This document shows, in pieces, positions 34,959 to 45,999 of a DNA stretch of 64,000 nt (positions are counted from its first letter, which is position 1; each line of letters starts with the position of its first letter). The stretch is from Corinectria fuckeliana. Taxonomy: Eukaryota > Ascomycota > Sordariomycetes > Hypocreales > Nectriaceae. The stretch lies in the NCBI GenBank assembly GCA_019137255.1, contig WPDH01000013.1:1-64000 (forward strand), written 5' to 3'. The notes beneath the pieces were generated by a model. It ran no database searches, was not told the DNA's origin, and saw nothing but the letters and a program-made list of their open reading frames with translations. The position numbers and the translations under genes were made by a program.

Positions 34959-36264
34959 CTATGATTTCTTATCATACAAGTCACCGTAGCTCTCCTTAAG
35001 CCGCATGAAGAGGTGCTCATCGGCAGTCATAACCTTCCTCTCCGCATAGGGATTCGCATTCGGGGTTCCCTCGGATGGTACGAAACCCTTCACCCGCTCA
35101 CTGGGGACAGGCTCAAGCGGCACCGACCCTACAGGGTGGCAAAAGTAGGCAATGGAGTACCTCGGTCCGTCGCTCGTTTCACCCTTCACACCCGCGCTCC
35201 CGTCGGTCGGGAAGACGACTCGATGAACCGTGCTCCGAAACAGGCCGTTGGTCCAGTATGAGAGCAGGTCGCCGATGTTGATGAGAATCGGCGGGCTAGG
35301 ATCATCCTCGGTACCGGGTGGGCAGACAGGCACCGGCGCCCAAACGTTCTCCTTGGTGAGCACCTCGAGGCCTGCCTGGCCTTTGAGGCGGAAGAGCAGC
35401 GTGACGGAACCGTAGTCTGAGTGAGCCCCGGCGCGAACATCATCGGCAGAATGCGCTGTGGCATCCGCGGGCGGGTAGCGGAGGAGCCGGAGGATAGAGC
35501 CAGAAGCGCCATGGGCGGTATTGTGGGCGGAAGAGAAGAAGGTATCAACCTGGGTGGGTTAGGGCGAGGTTTAGTCTTGTGGAAGGGCAGGAAAAGGAGA
35601 CATGACTTACACCGAGGCCAAGGCCCAGGAGATGTAGAAGCTTTTGACAGAGGTTATGACAAGAATCCGAGAAGGCGCTGATACGTAGTTCGTCGGGGAG
35701 TATAGGGGAGGGCAGCGGCTGTTGGGCTTTGCCGTTTACGAATTCTCCAAAGTTGAAGGCTCTTAATGAGATGCATGAGTAGTCAGTCACTCGCATCCAT
35801 CAGACTCGAAGAGTGTACGGGTGTCTTACTCTTTGTAGTCTCCGACCTAGTGAGTACCCATTACCATCAGAAAAAAGGGAGCATTATAAACGTGAGAATG
35901 TTCAAAGGCCTAGTATACCTTTTGATTCTTCGGGTCCAAGGTCTCGGAGTGCATGCTCGACCACCCCCGGTTGTTAGTCTGGATAGTGCACTTCTGCTTC
36001 TCCTCTACGGGGCTATCAAACGTCTTTTTCGACTGGAGGAGCTCTCAGTCAGCACTGAGCTGGTTATTTCGGCCGCCTCTCAAGTAGGCGACTCACAAGG
36101 CCAAAGGCTCCGTCGACATCGGCGGCCGAGATATCGCGGCCTAGGTTTCGGACGTAGATGAAGCCATGCTCCTCGGCGGCGTCCACAAGCTGACGAGCGA
36201 TCTCCTCCTGGTCCGCGTTCGGGGCGGAGACGTCGATGATTGGGATATCTGCGGTGGCGGCCAT
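34959..36264 (-). CDS. 2-oxoglutarate/Fe(II)-dependent oxygenase (isopenicillin-N-synthase-like)
   Basis: Five exons on the minus strand: 36264-36097, 36032-35919, 35846-35830, 35761-35611, 35549-34959, giving 346 residues. The third exon is only 17 nt. The N-terminal DIOX_N part reads IPIIDVSAPNADQEEIARQL and HGFIYVRNLG; then NNRGWSSMHSETLDP and FNFGEF. The double-stranded beta-helix supplies the iron ligands: AHSDYGSVTLL (His193, Asp195) and STVHRV (His259), with the 2OG-binding RYS (Arg280, Ser282). This is the plant/fungal DIOX family with isopenicillin N synthase and many small-molecule oxidases; the substrate cannot be told. No neighbouring biosynthetic genes are present, so a stand-alone role is likely. 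Divergent from MKT1. Confidence 0.9.
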
Positions 36265-37153
36265 TGTTTCTACGATACGGAAGGGAAGAACGGCGAGGAA
36301 CGTTGGAGGAGAGGTTTGTCATTCATACAATAAATAAGAGCGTTATCATAGGCCGGGTTCAGCCGAGTGGGCGTTGTTGTCTCTGTCCCCCCACCGGTGA
36401 GGGTTGGCACGTCTCGGTGAGGGTCGGTGAGTTGAATTGGGTTTGTGCCGGGGTGCACCGCCACAGCACAGCACAGCACAGCTCAAGCCACACTCACGAG
36501 CCAGTTGGCAGGAGGTACGAAGTACGTCTGTTCGCATTGCAGCAGGTACATTGCACAGCGATTACGGCGCCACCCTTGCCTTTCGCGTTGCTCAGTTTGC
36601 TCCTTGTTGCTGGAACTTAATCTACTAATCTACTATGATGTCTGGCTTTCGACTTGCACTTCCTTAACAGTCTCCAGCCTCTCCCAAAGCCTCTTCGGAA
36701 AAAAGCGATCGTCCTTGTCTTGCCACGCCGTTGTCCCACCAGAAACTTACTCTCCCGTGCCTTCTTCCCCAAAGCCCCAAAGGCCCGCCGCCTCTTTCCC
36801 CCACCACCACCTCCTCCTTCCTCCCTACTAGAGCTGCGCTTGTTTCCCTCCAGCTCCTTCCGCGCCGTCACTGCTGTGGCTCTGCTTCCCCCAACCCCGC
36901 CATACCATCCCCCATCCCGTCCTTTTGTCTTTCTTTGGTTTGGTTTGCCCTGCCCACCAACAAGCCAGCTCCATTTCCCTTCTAGCCCCCCGTCTAACGA
37001 AACGACCCGACCCTTGTTCCGGATCGCCCTCTCCTGAAAATATTCCCGGCCGCCGATTTTCGACACCGGCAACTCGTGATCCACGGGCGCTTGAATCCGA
37101 GTCTGAGTCTGAGTCCCAGTCGCAGTTGAGCTGAGAGCTGTGAGCTGTTCGAG
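36265..37153. promoter_or_regulatory. Divergent promoter between the oxygenase and MKT1
   Basis: 889 bp between two outward start codons. Contains four acagc/cacag pentamers (36463-36482), long pyrimidine-rich runs (36750-36980, plus strand) suited to an MKT1 leader, and ctgagt repeats at 37098-37120. Open frames here are pyrimidine-rich and not protein-like. Confidence 0.45.
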
Positions 37154-39929
37154 ATGCCGTGTGAGTCTGAACCCCAAGTCTCCCGTGCCTTTTGCTGCGT
37201 GTCTGGCATTGCGAGGCCGCCCAGAGCCTCGTTGAACCTGCTGCCCCGGGCCTGTGGCCAGCTTGCCAACATCGACACCGAGCCATACGAGCTTCGTTTC
37301 GACGTAGCTAGCTTCAACAGCCCCCATAGCAATCAAAGGGGGAGCTGTCATGGCGAACTCAAGCTCGATTGTAGCTTCGACTACGCTTGACGAGCTTCGC
37401 CCGCCTCCCTTCAGCTGGTCTAAACTCCTAAGCGCTGTGGCGGGCCGTCGCCATAAACAGCCTGCCCCTCGTCCTCAACGCAAATGATGACTTCTTCTGT
37501 GGATCATGTGCTGACTGCTTATCTAGTTCTTGTTGAGGATTCCTGGATCAATGACCAGGCTTCGTACGTATCATCGGAGCCTCTGACTCTCACTTGAGCC
37601 TTGCGCTGACTTTCACGTCATAGCACACACGACATTTCCGAGCTCGAGCAATGCGCCCTTGCCGTCGATGCGACTTACTACCTCAGCCAGCTCCTCGATA
37701 ATTCGCCCGCCCACGAACCTCTCCTATCCGCGCTCGGCGGCCTGACCGGCATCAAACCACACATTAACGAGAACCTCGACCTCTGGGAGAAACACCACAT
37801 CACCCCCTTCTTCATCTTTGACGGCCAGTCCGTAACCGGACAGGATGACATCACCCTCGATCGCGGCCTCAAGGCTAATAAGAAAACGGACGAGGCCTGG
37901 AACCTGTATTCTCAGACAGCGGCTGAGGAGGCTGTAACGACTTTTGGCGCCAACCCTGGTGCGTCGCCTGTTGTGCTTGTTCTTCGCGCCGTACTAACCT
38001 GGCATCACAATAGGGGCCTTTCGCATCCAGAACCTCTACCCCATTCTCCAGGGAATCCTAAAGGACCGCGGACTGCATTTCTTGGTAGCCCCTTACACTG
38101 CCTGCGCCCAGGTTCGTGTCGAGTTGGCCTTCTCCCTTTGCCATGAGCAATTCTAACCTGGTGCAGCTCGCCTACTTCGAAATGATCGACTCTGACCAGT
38201 GCTCGGGCGTCATGGGCTCGCAGGAGCTTCTACTGTACCCCATCAAAGACTCCCTTATCCGAGGCTTCGATTGGGATGCGAAGACTGTCTCAGCCATTTC
38301 CAAAAAGAAGGTCATGCGCAGCCTTACGCCCACCGCCAGTGAGCAGAGATTCATCGACTCTTTCCTCATGTCGGGCACCTCCTTCCTTCCGCCTTTCCCG
38401 GCGCTGCTGGAGAACTCCATGTACTCCCATTACAACATCTCAACCGCCGCCAACCTCATGAGGACCTCGGAAAACAGCGTGGCTACTGCCTGCGCTAGCT
38501 TCAACGACATCCTGCAGAACAAGGATCCCAACTGGCTTGACAAGTACCACAAGGCGAGGATGGTCGTTAACCATTTCGTCTACATCGCAGAGAACGGCGA
38601 AATCCGCGTCAATGACTTTGACCACCTTACCAGCGACAACCACGAGTTTCTTGGTCTCCAACTCCCTGCCGAGCTCTTCCACTACGTCAACACCGGCTTG
38701 ATTGGCCCTCGCCTACTGAGCGCCATCACACATGGTCAGATCCTGATTCAGCCGACTCTTGACGGAGTGGCCTCGGAACAGTACAAGAATCTGGTCACCA
38801 AGCAGGTGGTTCCCATCAAAGAACAAGCCCTTGCCCTTGTGATTCCTAGACTTCACCGTGGTATCCAGCACAAGACCATTAAGATGCGAGTCTGGTACGA
38901 CGCCAAGTTCTCTCACACCATCAATCACCGATCTTTGCAGCCCCCTCCTTCACAACTAGCAGCCAGCTGGAACGTGAAGCCTAGCGATATTGACACCTTC
39001 TTCCCCGCCGACTTTGCCGGTCCCGTTTCTCTCGAGGTTCTGGCACTCGTGAACTTTGACTTCGTCAAGAGGACTTTCCCCAAAGAAAAGCCTATCAAAG
39101 GCATCGATAGTACCGAGATAGTATCGTCGGTCGCCATATGGCGATTCCTCCATATCAGGGGCTACGTGAACGATGAGCATAGGCTCACCCCCTGGGGAAA
39201 CGCATTGGCCTCGGCTCTCATCGCCATCCAGGAGGACACTGGAAACGCCTATGTTCCCGGCGTCGACGAAGCCGCCTTGCTCGCTTTTGAGCTTGTTCGG
39301 TTTGGCCTATTGAGCGGAAAGTACATTGAAGATCAGCCCGGCCTTCCCCGCAAAGGTACAGACGACGAGAAGTCAAGTCTGGTTCTTATCAGCCAGTGCG
39401 CATCTTTGTTGAAGCTACGACATCAAGTTTACGGATACACTGGCCCTCTTAACAAGAGTCTTCTGGCGTTTCGGTCTCTTTCATCGACTGTGCGGGAGGC
39501 TGATCGCGACCTGATTGAGGCCGTCGTCGCCTCAATGTTCCTGTACGCTCAGTCGGAGCGAGAAAGGGATGATCAGCTGGAAATCAGCCAGAGGTAAGTC
39601 GCATTCCGTTGTGTATATCAAATGCACCGACTGACTTGACCAGACTCCCTTTCCTGAACGAACCTGATATTGGACTTGGAATTGCGGTGCGCACGTTTTT
39701 CGACGAGGACGAAGTCACTGACGACAAGGAGACGAGGGCCAAGCGGTTGCAAGAATTCCCCAAGACGTTTGTGCCATTTGCCGAGGCTCTAACGGAGGAC
39801 TTCCGGATTGCCTGTGACTTTGTCAGTGCACTGAACAAGGGAATTCAGTCCTTGAAGAGTGAGCTTTCGTCAAACGATAAGGCCGCCTGGAGCAAGGCAC
39901 AGGAGTATCTCGACGCGAGGCCGTTTTAG
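37154..39929 (+). CDS. MKT1: MKT1 post-transcriptional regulator (XPG-like nuclease fold)
   Basis: Six exons: 37154-37160, 37527-37563, 37624-37958, 38014-38111, 38167-39593, 39644-39929, giving 729 residues. The first exon is just ATGCCGT, followed by GTGAGT; the 366-nt intron ends ctgactgcttatctag. This yields MPFLVEDSWINDQASTHDIS. An alternative start at 37487 (ATGATGACT) would read through part of that intron. The XPG N-like region reads CALAVDATYYLSQLL and HHITPFFIFDGQ. The XPG-I-like region reads FLVAPYTACAQLAYFEMID and GVMGSQELLLYP. The Mkt1 N and C domains follow (LPAELFHYVNTGLIGPRLL, EVVSSVAIWRFLHIRGYV-type block). In yeast Mkt1 acts with Pbp1 in mRNA regulation in the cytoplasm. Nuclease activity is generally considered lost in this family. 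Confidence 0.88.
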
Positions 39930-40562
39930 CTGGGCAGCACAAGACGATTATGAACATGGAGTTAAATAACGAAGGGAAGGCAGCGGCTGAGGATACAATG
40001 TTTGCGCACGGCTCCTTCGGATACCCTTCGCCTACGAGGCTCCTCGGCGTTGGAGAGGCGGCATAAAATCAGGTACTCAAAAGTTATTGAGCGGACGGAG
40101 ATGGGCAAGTTGTCACCTATTAACTTGACCAGTTGGCCGGAGGTGACGAGGGGATGTGGGGATGATGTGGAGGGCTACGACGGGGGCTGTGACCAGAGAG
40201 GAGTCGAGTCCTTGAGGCAGATGCGCCGGAGTAGATGGCTACAGGGGCTAGACGGAGAAGCGGACGTCCACAATGTAGCTGATGTGGCATTTAGGCATAT
40301 GAAGTGTGTTATTGGCACAGAGTAGTAGTCTCACGCCGTTAAGGTATGCCTCAACCGTCCTCATCAAGCGAAGTCGTCATGCTTAGTCCTAGCTCAGGGC
40401 AAGCGAAGGACACGAACTGTGCAGTCTCCATGTGAGGGAAATGTGGTTTGCGAATATTTTAATATGTAAGCTAATATTCCCCTCATCTACTGTGTTGACA
40501 CGCATTGCATCTTGCATCGCGAGGCTCGTTGATTCGGACTTTTGTTTTCATCAAGCTTTACA
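39930..40562. other. Gene-free region downstream of MKT1
   Basis: 633 bp with the MKT1 3' region. The open frame at 40002-40325 has no motif and unusual composition; not accepted as a gene. Confidence 0.45.
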
Positions 40563-41140
40563 TCATGCCTTATTGACCCCTCTACCTTTTGCGTTCCGAT
40601 CTAACTTTTCCAACCCGTACAAACTTTCCCGGCCCATGACTCTTCCATAGATGCCTCGATGCGCAGCTCCTAAGCTGGCTATCTGGACTGGCTCCACGCA
40701 GCCTAGCAGCTCTTCGAGCCACGGGCCTGACTTTATGTCATCCTGTATCTCCTAGAGGAATCTGGTCTTGTCGTCTGATCTGGTTTGATCCCTGGCTAGC
40801 TGTAATAGCAGCGTCTCCTCCTTCTCGATGAAGGCGATGTCATTGGCGTGCACGGCTCTGCTGTTGAGAAGCAGGCGGCAGCCGAAGAGGGCTAGATTTA
40901 CCCTCTACATCTCGCCGAGGGTGCCTCGGCGGCTTGAATTGAAAGCTACCTAGGTATAGCAATCCGGCTTGATTGAAAGCCACTTAGGTACAGCAATCCG
41001 GCTTTTTGAAGCTGCTGCTTGTAATCGCATGGCTTTATCGCTCCATCGTCGAGATCATGGCGGTATTCCTTCGTGAATGCATTGTAGCTAGGGCTCTTGT
41101 TTGCCTGGATGGCATAGCGGGTGATTTGCATCGCAGGCAT
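40563..41140 (-). pseudogene. Decayed small gene (about 180 codons) of unknown function
   Basis: Reads from ATG at 41140 (MPAMQITRYAIQANKSPSYN...) to TGA at 40563-40565. Three lesions: a tandem duplication of 34/35 bp (40931-40999) that shifts the frame, and two in-frame TAG codons at 40905-40907 and 40752-40754. Ignoring one duplicate unit, the two halves share one frame and run about 181 codons including the stop. Segments look protein-like (RVNLALFGCRLLLNSRAV, HANDIAFIEKEETLLLQL, SGPWLEELLGCVEPVQIASL). Both TAG codons can arise from CAG by a CpA to TpA change, as in RIP or cytosine deamination. A leader-like CA-rich stretch and a TATA-like box lie upstream. I do not recognise the family. 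Confidence 0.55.
40931..40999. repeat. 34/35-bp tandem duplication
   Basis: Unit 1 at 40931-40965 (35 bp) and unit 2 at 40966-40999 (34 bp), about 86% identical, differing by a few transitions and one indel. It lies inside the decayed gene and explains its frameshift. Confidence 0.85.
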
Positions 41141-41508
41141 CGTGGTTATGTTGCTTTTCGGGTTTGTGTTGAAGATGGTGTTTTGAGATTGTGTTGAAGG
41201 GAGCTAGCCTAGCTCGTCAGCTTGACGAGAGATGGCTAGGCTTTTATATGTTAGCTGGATAAGCTTTTGGAAGCTATCAAGGTTAGAGAGGGAGTCTATT
41301 GTAGAGTTATGCCTTGATGGTTAAGATTGATGCTTTATGAATTAGGTTACTTATTGGGAAACGGATACTATATTTTATAATACTAGATAGGTATAGTACC
41401 TTGTAGGGGTTTTTAATAAGCTAATATTCAGCGGATGATTAATGGACGGTCTAGGTACTCATGCCAAAGACATCTAAGCTACTTATGTATTTGCATTGAA
41501 CCCCGTCA
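41141..41508. other. AT-rich upstream region of the decayed gene
   Basis: 368 bp. The first 70 nt upstream of 41140 on the minus strand are CA-rich like a fungal 5' leader. Further up, 41290-41430 is AT-rich. It also includes the 3' region of the Rds1-like gene. Confidence 0.4.
41241..41250 (-). promoter_or_regulatory. TATA-like box of the decayed gene
   Basis: catataaaag on the minus strand, about 100 nt upstream of the ATG at 41140. Spacing suits a TATA box plus a short leader. Motif match only. Confidence 0.35.
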
Positions 41509-42571
41509 TTACGAGATGGTAAGGACCATGGGCCCAGCCACGGTGATGGCATCGGTCAAGACACCCTCGATAGGAGCATCGTTGGCAAGGGAGACATACG
41601 TCACCCCGGCGATGCCCTGGGGAACTTGGCAGCCATCCGCCTCGGTGAAGGCAGAGAACTTGGTGCCGCCGGGGAGCACGCCGCCGGAGGTGAAGGCGCA
41701 GTGGGTGGCGGCGGCGGCGGCGGCGAGGGAGGCGAGCTTGAGGGAGGCGCCGACGGCCACGGCTTGGACAGTTTGGCCGTCGGCCATGGCGAGAGACGGG
41801 AAGGGTTGGATGTTGAGGTTGGAACCCTCGGGGCACTCGACGATGAAGGGCGCGGCCAGCGAGAAGACGGCGCGCAGGCCCAGCGGCGTGTCCAGGGCCT
41901 GCGGCACGGCCTGCTGGCTGGCGAAGACGCGGATGGCCGTCTGGTGGCGGGCCTCGACGGCGAGGATGGCGCCGGCGACGGCGAGGACGGCCCGGTCGGA
42001 CAGCAGCGGGGCGGCGCCGAGGTAGGCCGAGACGCCGACGCTCTCGAGCACGGCGGCCGTGGCGACCATGGCGGCGGCGTCGGTGAAGGCGAAGTCGTAG
42101 GTGCAGGGCTGGACGGGCTGGACGCCGGCCTGCGCGAGCGCCGACTGCAGCAGCCCGACGTGCGCGGCCTCGGTGGCGCCGATGGCCTTGAGGTCGGCGA
42201 GCGTCGTCGAGCCGAGGCCGAGGGCGGCGAAGTCCTGGTCTGGGAAGCGCGCGAAGCCGGTCCTGTAGAAGCTTTCTTCGAGGTTCTCGAGGGTTAGGGC
42301 GCTGTGGATGTGTTCGCGTTAGACAGATAGTTGGCTGTGATTACTTTTCTCTCTCACTGGGAAGTTGTCGGTTGGGGAACGCGGAAGGGTGAACTCACAA
42401 CTGGAGGATGTCGAAGTCGCCGAGGCCCGCGGATGCAGTTGCGTTTTTGCTCTGGCGCTTGGAGAGAGCATGATGCCAGAGCTGTCGTTCGGTGATCCTT
42501 TGACCCGTGGGCATGGTCGAGGCAGCGCCCGCGAGGAGCGTGGCCACCAGGACGTGTGTAAGCGGGAGCAT
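41509..42571 (-). CDS. Secreted Rds1-like ferritin-fold protein
   Basis: Two exons: 42571-42399 and 42301-41509, intron GTGAGT...CCACAG with a CTAAC branch site, 321 residues. Signal peptide MLPLTHVLVATLLAGAAS. Ferritin-like domain (PF13668 type): DFDILQFALTLENLEESFY, then KAIGATEAAHVGLLQSAL, FAFTDAAAMVATAAVLESVG and ILAVEARHQTAIRVF. The Glu and His residues in these helices (ENLE, EAAH, E, EARH) are the positions that build a ferritin di-metal site. The C-terminal half is Ala/Gly-rich. Related to fission yeast Rds1, a stress-responsive protein; fungal members are often secreted or wall-associated. Function beyond this is unknown. GC-rich third positions resemble the housekeeping neighbours. 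Confidence 0.85.
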
Positions 42572-43634
42572 TGCTTAAAATGGTCCCTTGTATTTATATA
42601 TTTCTGTTGTTTGTTTGTTTGCTTTGTCAAAGGTCGTGAAGAGCGAGGTGGAGATGGAGATCCCAAGTATCCTATGCGTCGAGCCGTGGTGAAAAAGAGA
42701 GCAAAGGGCCAGCCAGCGAAGAGAAAGGAGTAGTATAGGGTATCAAAACAGGGCTTTTCACAAGAACATGTCCAGCAAGAAAGAGAGCCAGAGAGAGAGA
42801 GAGATCCGAACCAAGAGAGCGAAGACAGAACGGGATGTCGGATCTTGAGAAAAGCAGGCCAGCTGAAGAAGGAAAAGGACTGTGGTGGGATGAAGAAGAA
42901 GGGGAAGTGGAAGGAAACAGTCGAGAAAACGAGCGGCTCCCCTCTTGTGATATAATGGAACAGCACCCGCTTGCTACTTTCCGGCCGGAGAGCGGCATCG
43001 CCCCAGGGACCAGAACGGAACGGTGCCGACGGTTCACCGAAGATCCGTTGGGCTCGGGGGTGGTGTGTGTGACAGGAACGATCCGGGGCGAAGGGCGATC
43101 TTACCGAACAGCCGCATCGCAACTCTGGGGCATTCTCCAGTTCGATTACCATACATAGTATCGTTCGGTACAACCAGTCTGTGGGGAGCAGAAATCTTGG
43201 GCGTGTTAAAATCGGGAGTCCGCCCGGGGTCGCCCGGAGTCGCCCGGCCCGCTGCTTCGTTCCCGCAGCGCACGAAACGCTCCTGACACGCCAACGCACG
43301 AAGCCCGGCGTCGGATTTCCGTATCCGGGGACTAGTTGGACGTCTCGCCTGCTACCGATACAGGACGAGATTCTCCTTCTGGTGCCGGATTGGAGGGTTC
43401 TTAGGCAACGTTGCCCTCTGTTGTCCGATTGCGTCCGTTCGTGACACGCCCCGGCCTCGGCTCCCCTGGTGTCCGTCCGAAGATGCACCCCGGCCCCGCT
43501 TATCTGAGCTTAACTACGGATGAAACTCCGGGCCGAGTGACACTTTTTACCTACTGTAGGTACCTATCTAGGTAAGGTAAGTAGGCCTAGGCCGTCTGCG
43601 GTTTCGTATTCGTCCTAAAGGCCATCATACAATG

Positions 43635-43870
43635 AGCTGTGCTATTCCGGCTGTATGATATTTCTAGTCGGACTATATATCATATTCTATATGCTTGTTT
43701 GGGGTTTCACTCTTTTCTTCTCTCCAAGATAGTCTCGCTATCAATTATAATACAGCAGTTAGGGCACTAGGGAGTCAGGGAATTAAATAAAGCATTAGGG
43801 AATCAGGACTGCGATAAAGCGAATGGTATAGGCCTACCTAGTAAGAAGTGTGAGTTTACAGCATAACTCT
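43635..43870 (+). mobile_element. MITE, longest copy (copy 3)
   Basis: About 236 bp. Left end agctgtgctattccggctg; right end gtttacagcataactc, in which about 8 bp of the inverted repeat appear deleted. Shares tgatatttctagtcgg and taaataaagcattagggaat with copy 2. An extra central block (tttcactcttttcttctctc ... gatagtctcgctat) matches the reverse complement of copy 1 and is missing from copy 2. No coding capacity. Confidence 0.7.
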
Positions 43871-44254
43871 ATAATAGACTACGGGAATTTCCTTGTAATG
43901 TACACAGCACAAGTCCATAGCGGCCCTCTCCAATGCCCAACCAAAAGCACTCGGTAGTTCTGGGTCTGCGAGGCCGCAATTGCTCAGCTCATGCCGAAGG
44001 ATTTGCTCTAGGTTGTCCACCCGGTGATGACAGGGGGGGAGTAATGCCGGCTTGCCTTGGATGGCGTGTCCTGGGGGCCTTGTTTGTTTTTGTATACACC
44101 ACCTGGGGCTTGTTGAGCCGCGATCGCTGGCCCTTGCTATCATCATCGCAAGTACACGCCTGGACGTTGATCTCCCCCTTTGGCGTTATTAAGATCCAGA
44201 GGTCGGCACCAGCTATTTCCACAGACGGACAAGAGGAGCCTAGTAGCTAGGACA
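43871..44254 (-). pseudogene. Possible gene relic truncated by the MITE
   Basis: Two minus-strand frames together look protein-like: EIAGADLWILITPKGEINV... from about 44222, then, after a C7 run near 44030-44037, VDNLEQILRHELSNCGLADP... down to the MITE border. The shift between frames at a homopolymer suggests a frameshifted remnant. There is no start codon and no recognisable family; chance cannot be excluded. Confidence 0.25.
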
Positions 44255-44918
44255 ACAAACAATAATCAATATGTAATAACACGGGAGTTCTCAAAGGGGC
44301 ACTCTGTGCGAGAGGACATAACAAGGCAAACCCGCCCCTCCGCCATGACAGTAAGCCGCTCGCCATACGTCCTAGACCGACACTGGTTAAGCATCCCTGG
44401 AAACCTGCGACTCTAGCTTCTCGGAAACGCTGCAGTGAGCCAGTCTCGCGTACCCCTAGAGCAGGGTTCTCACCGAGCCCCCCGACACGATGGCGTCTTT
44501 GGGGCCGTCCGAGCGGGCGGCAGCCACGATATGGCCAAGTAGCCTGTCGACCTTGTTGATCCGTCATTTTCTTAACCCTTGCCCTCTCGGTAGGGCTTAC
44601 ACACGCCCGCGTTTCCTAGTTGCACTCACGACCTGTGCATGCTCGTTTATAGGTTATCTAATGTAACTGGGGTGCAGGGGATGACAGCATGCCCTCGGGG
44701 GACGCCTTCGCCTCGTCAGTCAGGGTTTGCTGGCCACAGCGCACAAATTGAAAAAGAAATCTATTAAAGCCTTCGTCTTCCCAGTGACTTCGTAAGCCTT
44801 TTACTCTCACCAATACCCTCCTCACTTACCTCGTTTCTCGGAGCAATCTGTTCTGCTTGTAAGAGGCCTACTGACGACCAATTCACCTTTACCTTCGTTG
44901 AAACGACTACTCCGGACA

Positions 44919-45074
44919 ATGTCGCACACAGCCACTCAGGAGGACCATGAGATGTGGACTAAGAGTTCATCTCGTCATGGTTATGATGGAAACTCTGCTC
45001 ACAGCTCTGCTCACAGCTCGCCTCCCAACTTGCTCAAGGACGACGATCCGCAGTATATCATTGTCTATAAATAA
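44919..45074 (+). CDS. Small open frame, 51 codons, unknown
   Basis: ATG at 44919 after a pyrimidine-rich leader-like stretch; ends TATAAATAA at 45072-45074. The peptide is hydrophilic (MSHTATQEDHEMWTKSSSRH) with a duplicated AHSS motif, and ends DDDPQYIIVYK. It might be the first exon or truncated remnant of a gene. No family recognised and no clear splice partner. Confidence 0.25.
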   Translation: MSHTATQEDHEMWTKSSSRHGYDGNSAHSSAHSSPPNLLKDDDPQYIIVYK

Positions 45075-45999
45075 AAAAAATAAAAACCCGCCGCAGAAAA
45101 AGCAGAGCAGCGGATGAAGCAAGTTTAAGGTGAGGACTCATAGCACCGTGGCCTTTCGTAACATCACCTAACCCAGCTGCCTCAGATAGCACTGCTCCCG
45201 TCGAGAATTTATCAAACGGTTGGCCAGTCGAACACGAGAACGAGCGACTGCGCTTATACGGAGCATTGTATCGGAGGTGGGGGTTCTTGGGTTTGCTAGG
45301 GTTAATGGAGGGCATGAATGTCTAGAAAAAAAGACATAGCAGAGTTAGGAATGGAACCGGCGTTTAACATGCTCATCAGTTGCAACCGTGTTAAATCCTA
45401 CCAGCAATACATAGTGCCCGTGTAGAAGAGTTCTGAACTGTCGTTCAAATCCCTGAAAGTGTCTGCGAATCAAGTTCGTCTCGCGGTTAACAGGCGTGCT
45501 GCCATGGTATAGCCGACCCGGGGTAGGCCATGCACTGCAAACGAGTGGGCTCTGCGTAAGATGAGCGAATCGCAGCGTTGGCGTGCGACATACACGAAGG
45601 ATACCAGGGCGGTACATAAAGAACAAGATCTGGGCCGGATGCTGCATAGGCGCCGCACAAGGCGACACGAGGCAATCCTGAGGCCCGCCACGATTTGTTC
45701 TCATTCGCTTGTGCCAAGATTGATATGGTGGACGGACTCGGGTATCGGGAGAAGCGTCGAGGTCAATTGTGCACGAGTGCATGAAGTTTTCGGGCTGTGG
45801 ACAGCATGCAGCTGTGTTGGACGCTCGCGGATGGGCGGTGCTGGGTTCTGGGTAACAGTGCTGGGTGCAGAAGGCTGGCCACAGAAAGATAAATAGAGAG
45901 CAGTTCGTCCTTGCATCGGTAGCTGCCCATCGCTCACCTTCAACACCATCGACAACTCTCAACGCCAATCTACTCGCACCAACACCTTTCCAAAGCATC

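Larger units (their letters stand above)
42572..45999. other. 3.4-kb repeat-bearing gene-poor region
   Basis: Promoter of the Rds1-like gene at the left. Then a degenerate tacctaggta-type stretch (43540-43600), MITE copy 3 (43635-43870), a possible gene relic abutting it (43871-44254), a small open frame (44919-45074) and the promoter of the DUF6594-like gene. Nothing else supportable; the 218-codon minus-strand frame at 45345-46001 has non-protein-like composition. Confidence 0.45.

Noticed and set aside
36654..37037. 127-codon plus-strand frame in the oxygenase-MKT1 promoter
   Set aside because: Composition reflects pyrimidine-rich leader DNA (poly-Pro, Ser, Leu) and it has no motif.
34959..39929. 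Biosynthetic gene cluster around the 2OG-Fe(II) oxygenase
   Set aside because: Neighbours are a DNA ligase and MKT1; no synthase, transporter or cluster regulator is nearby.
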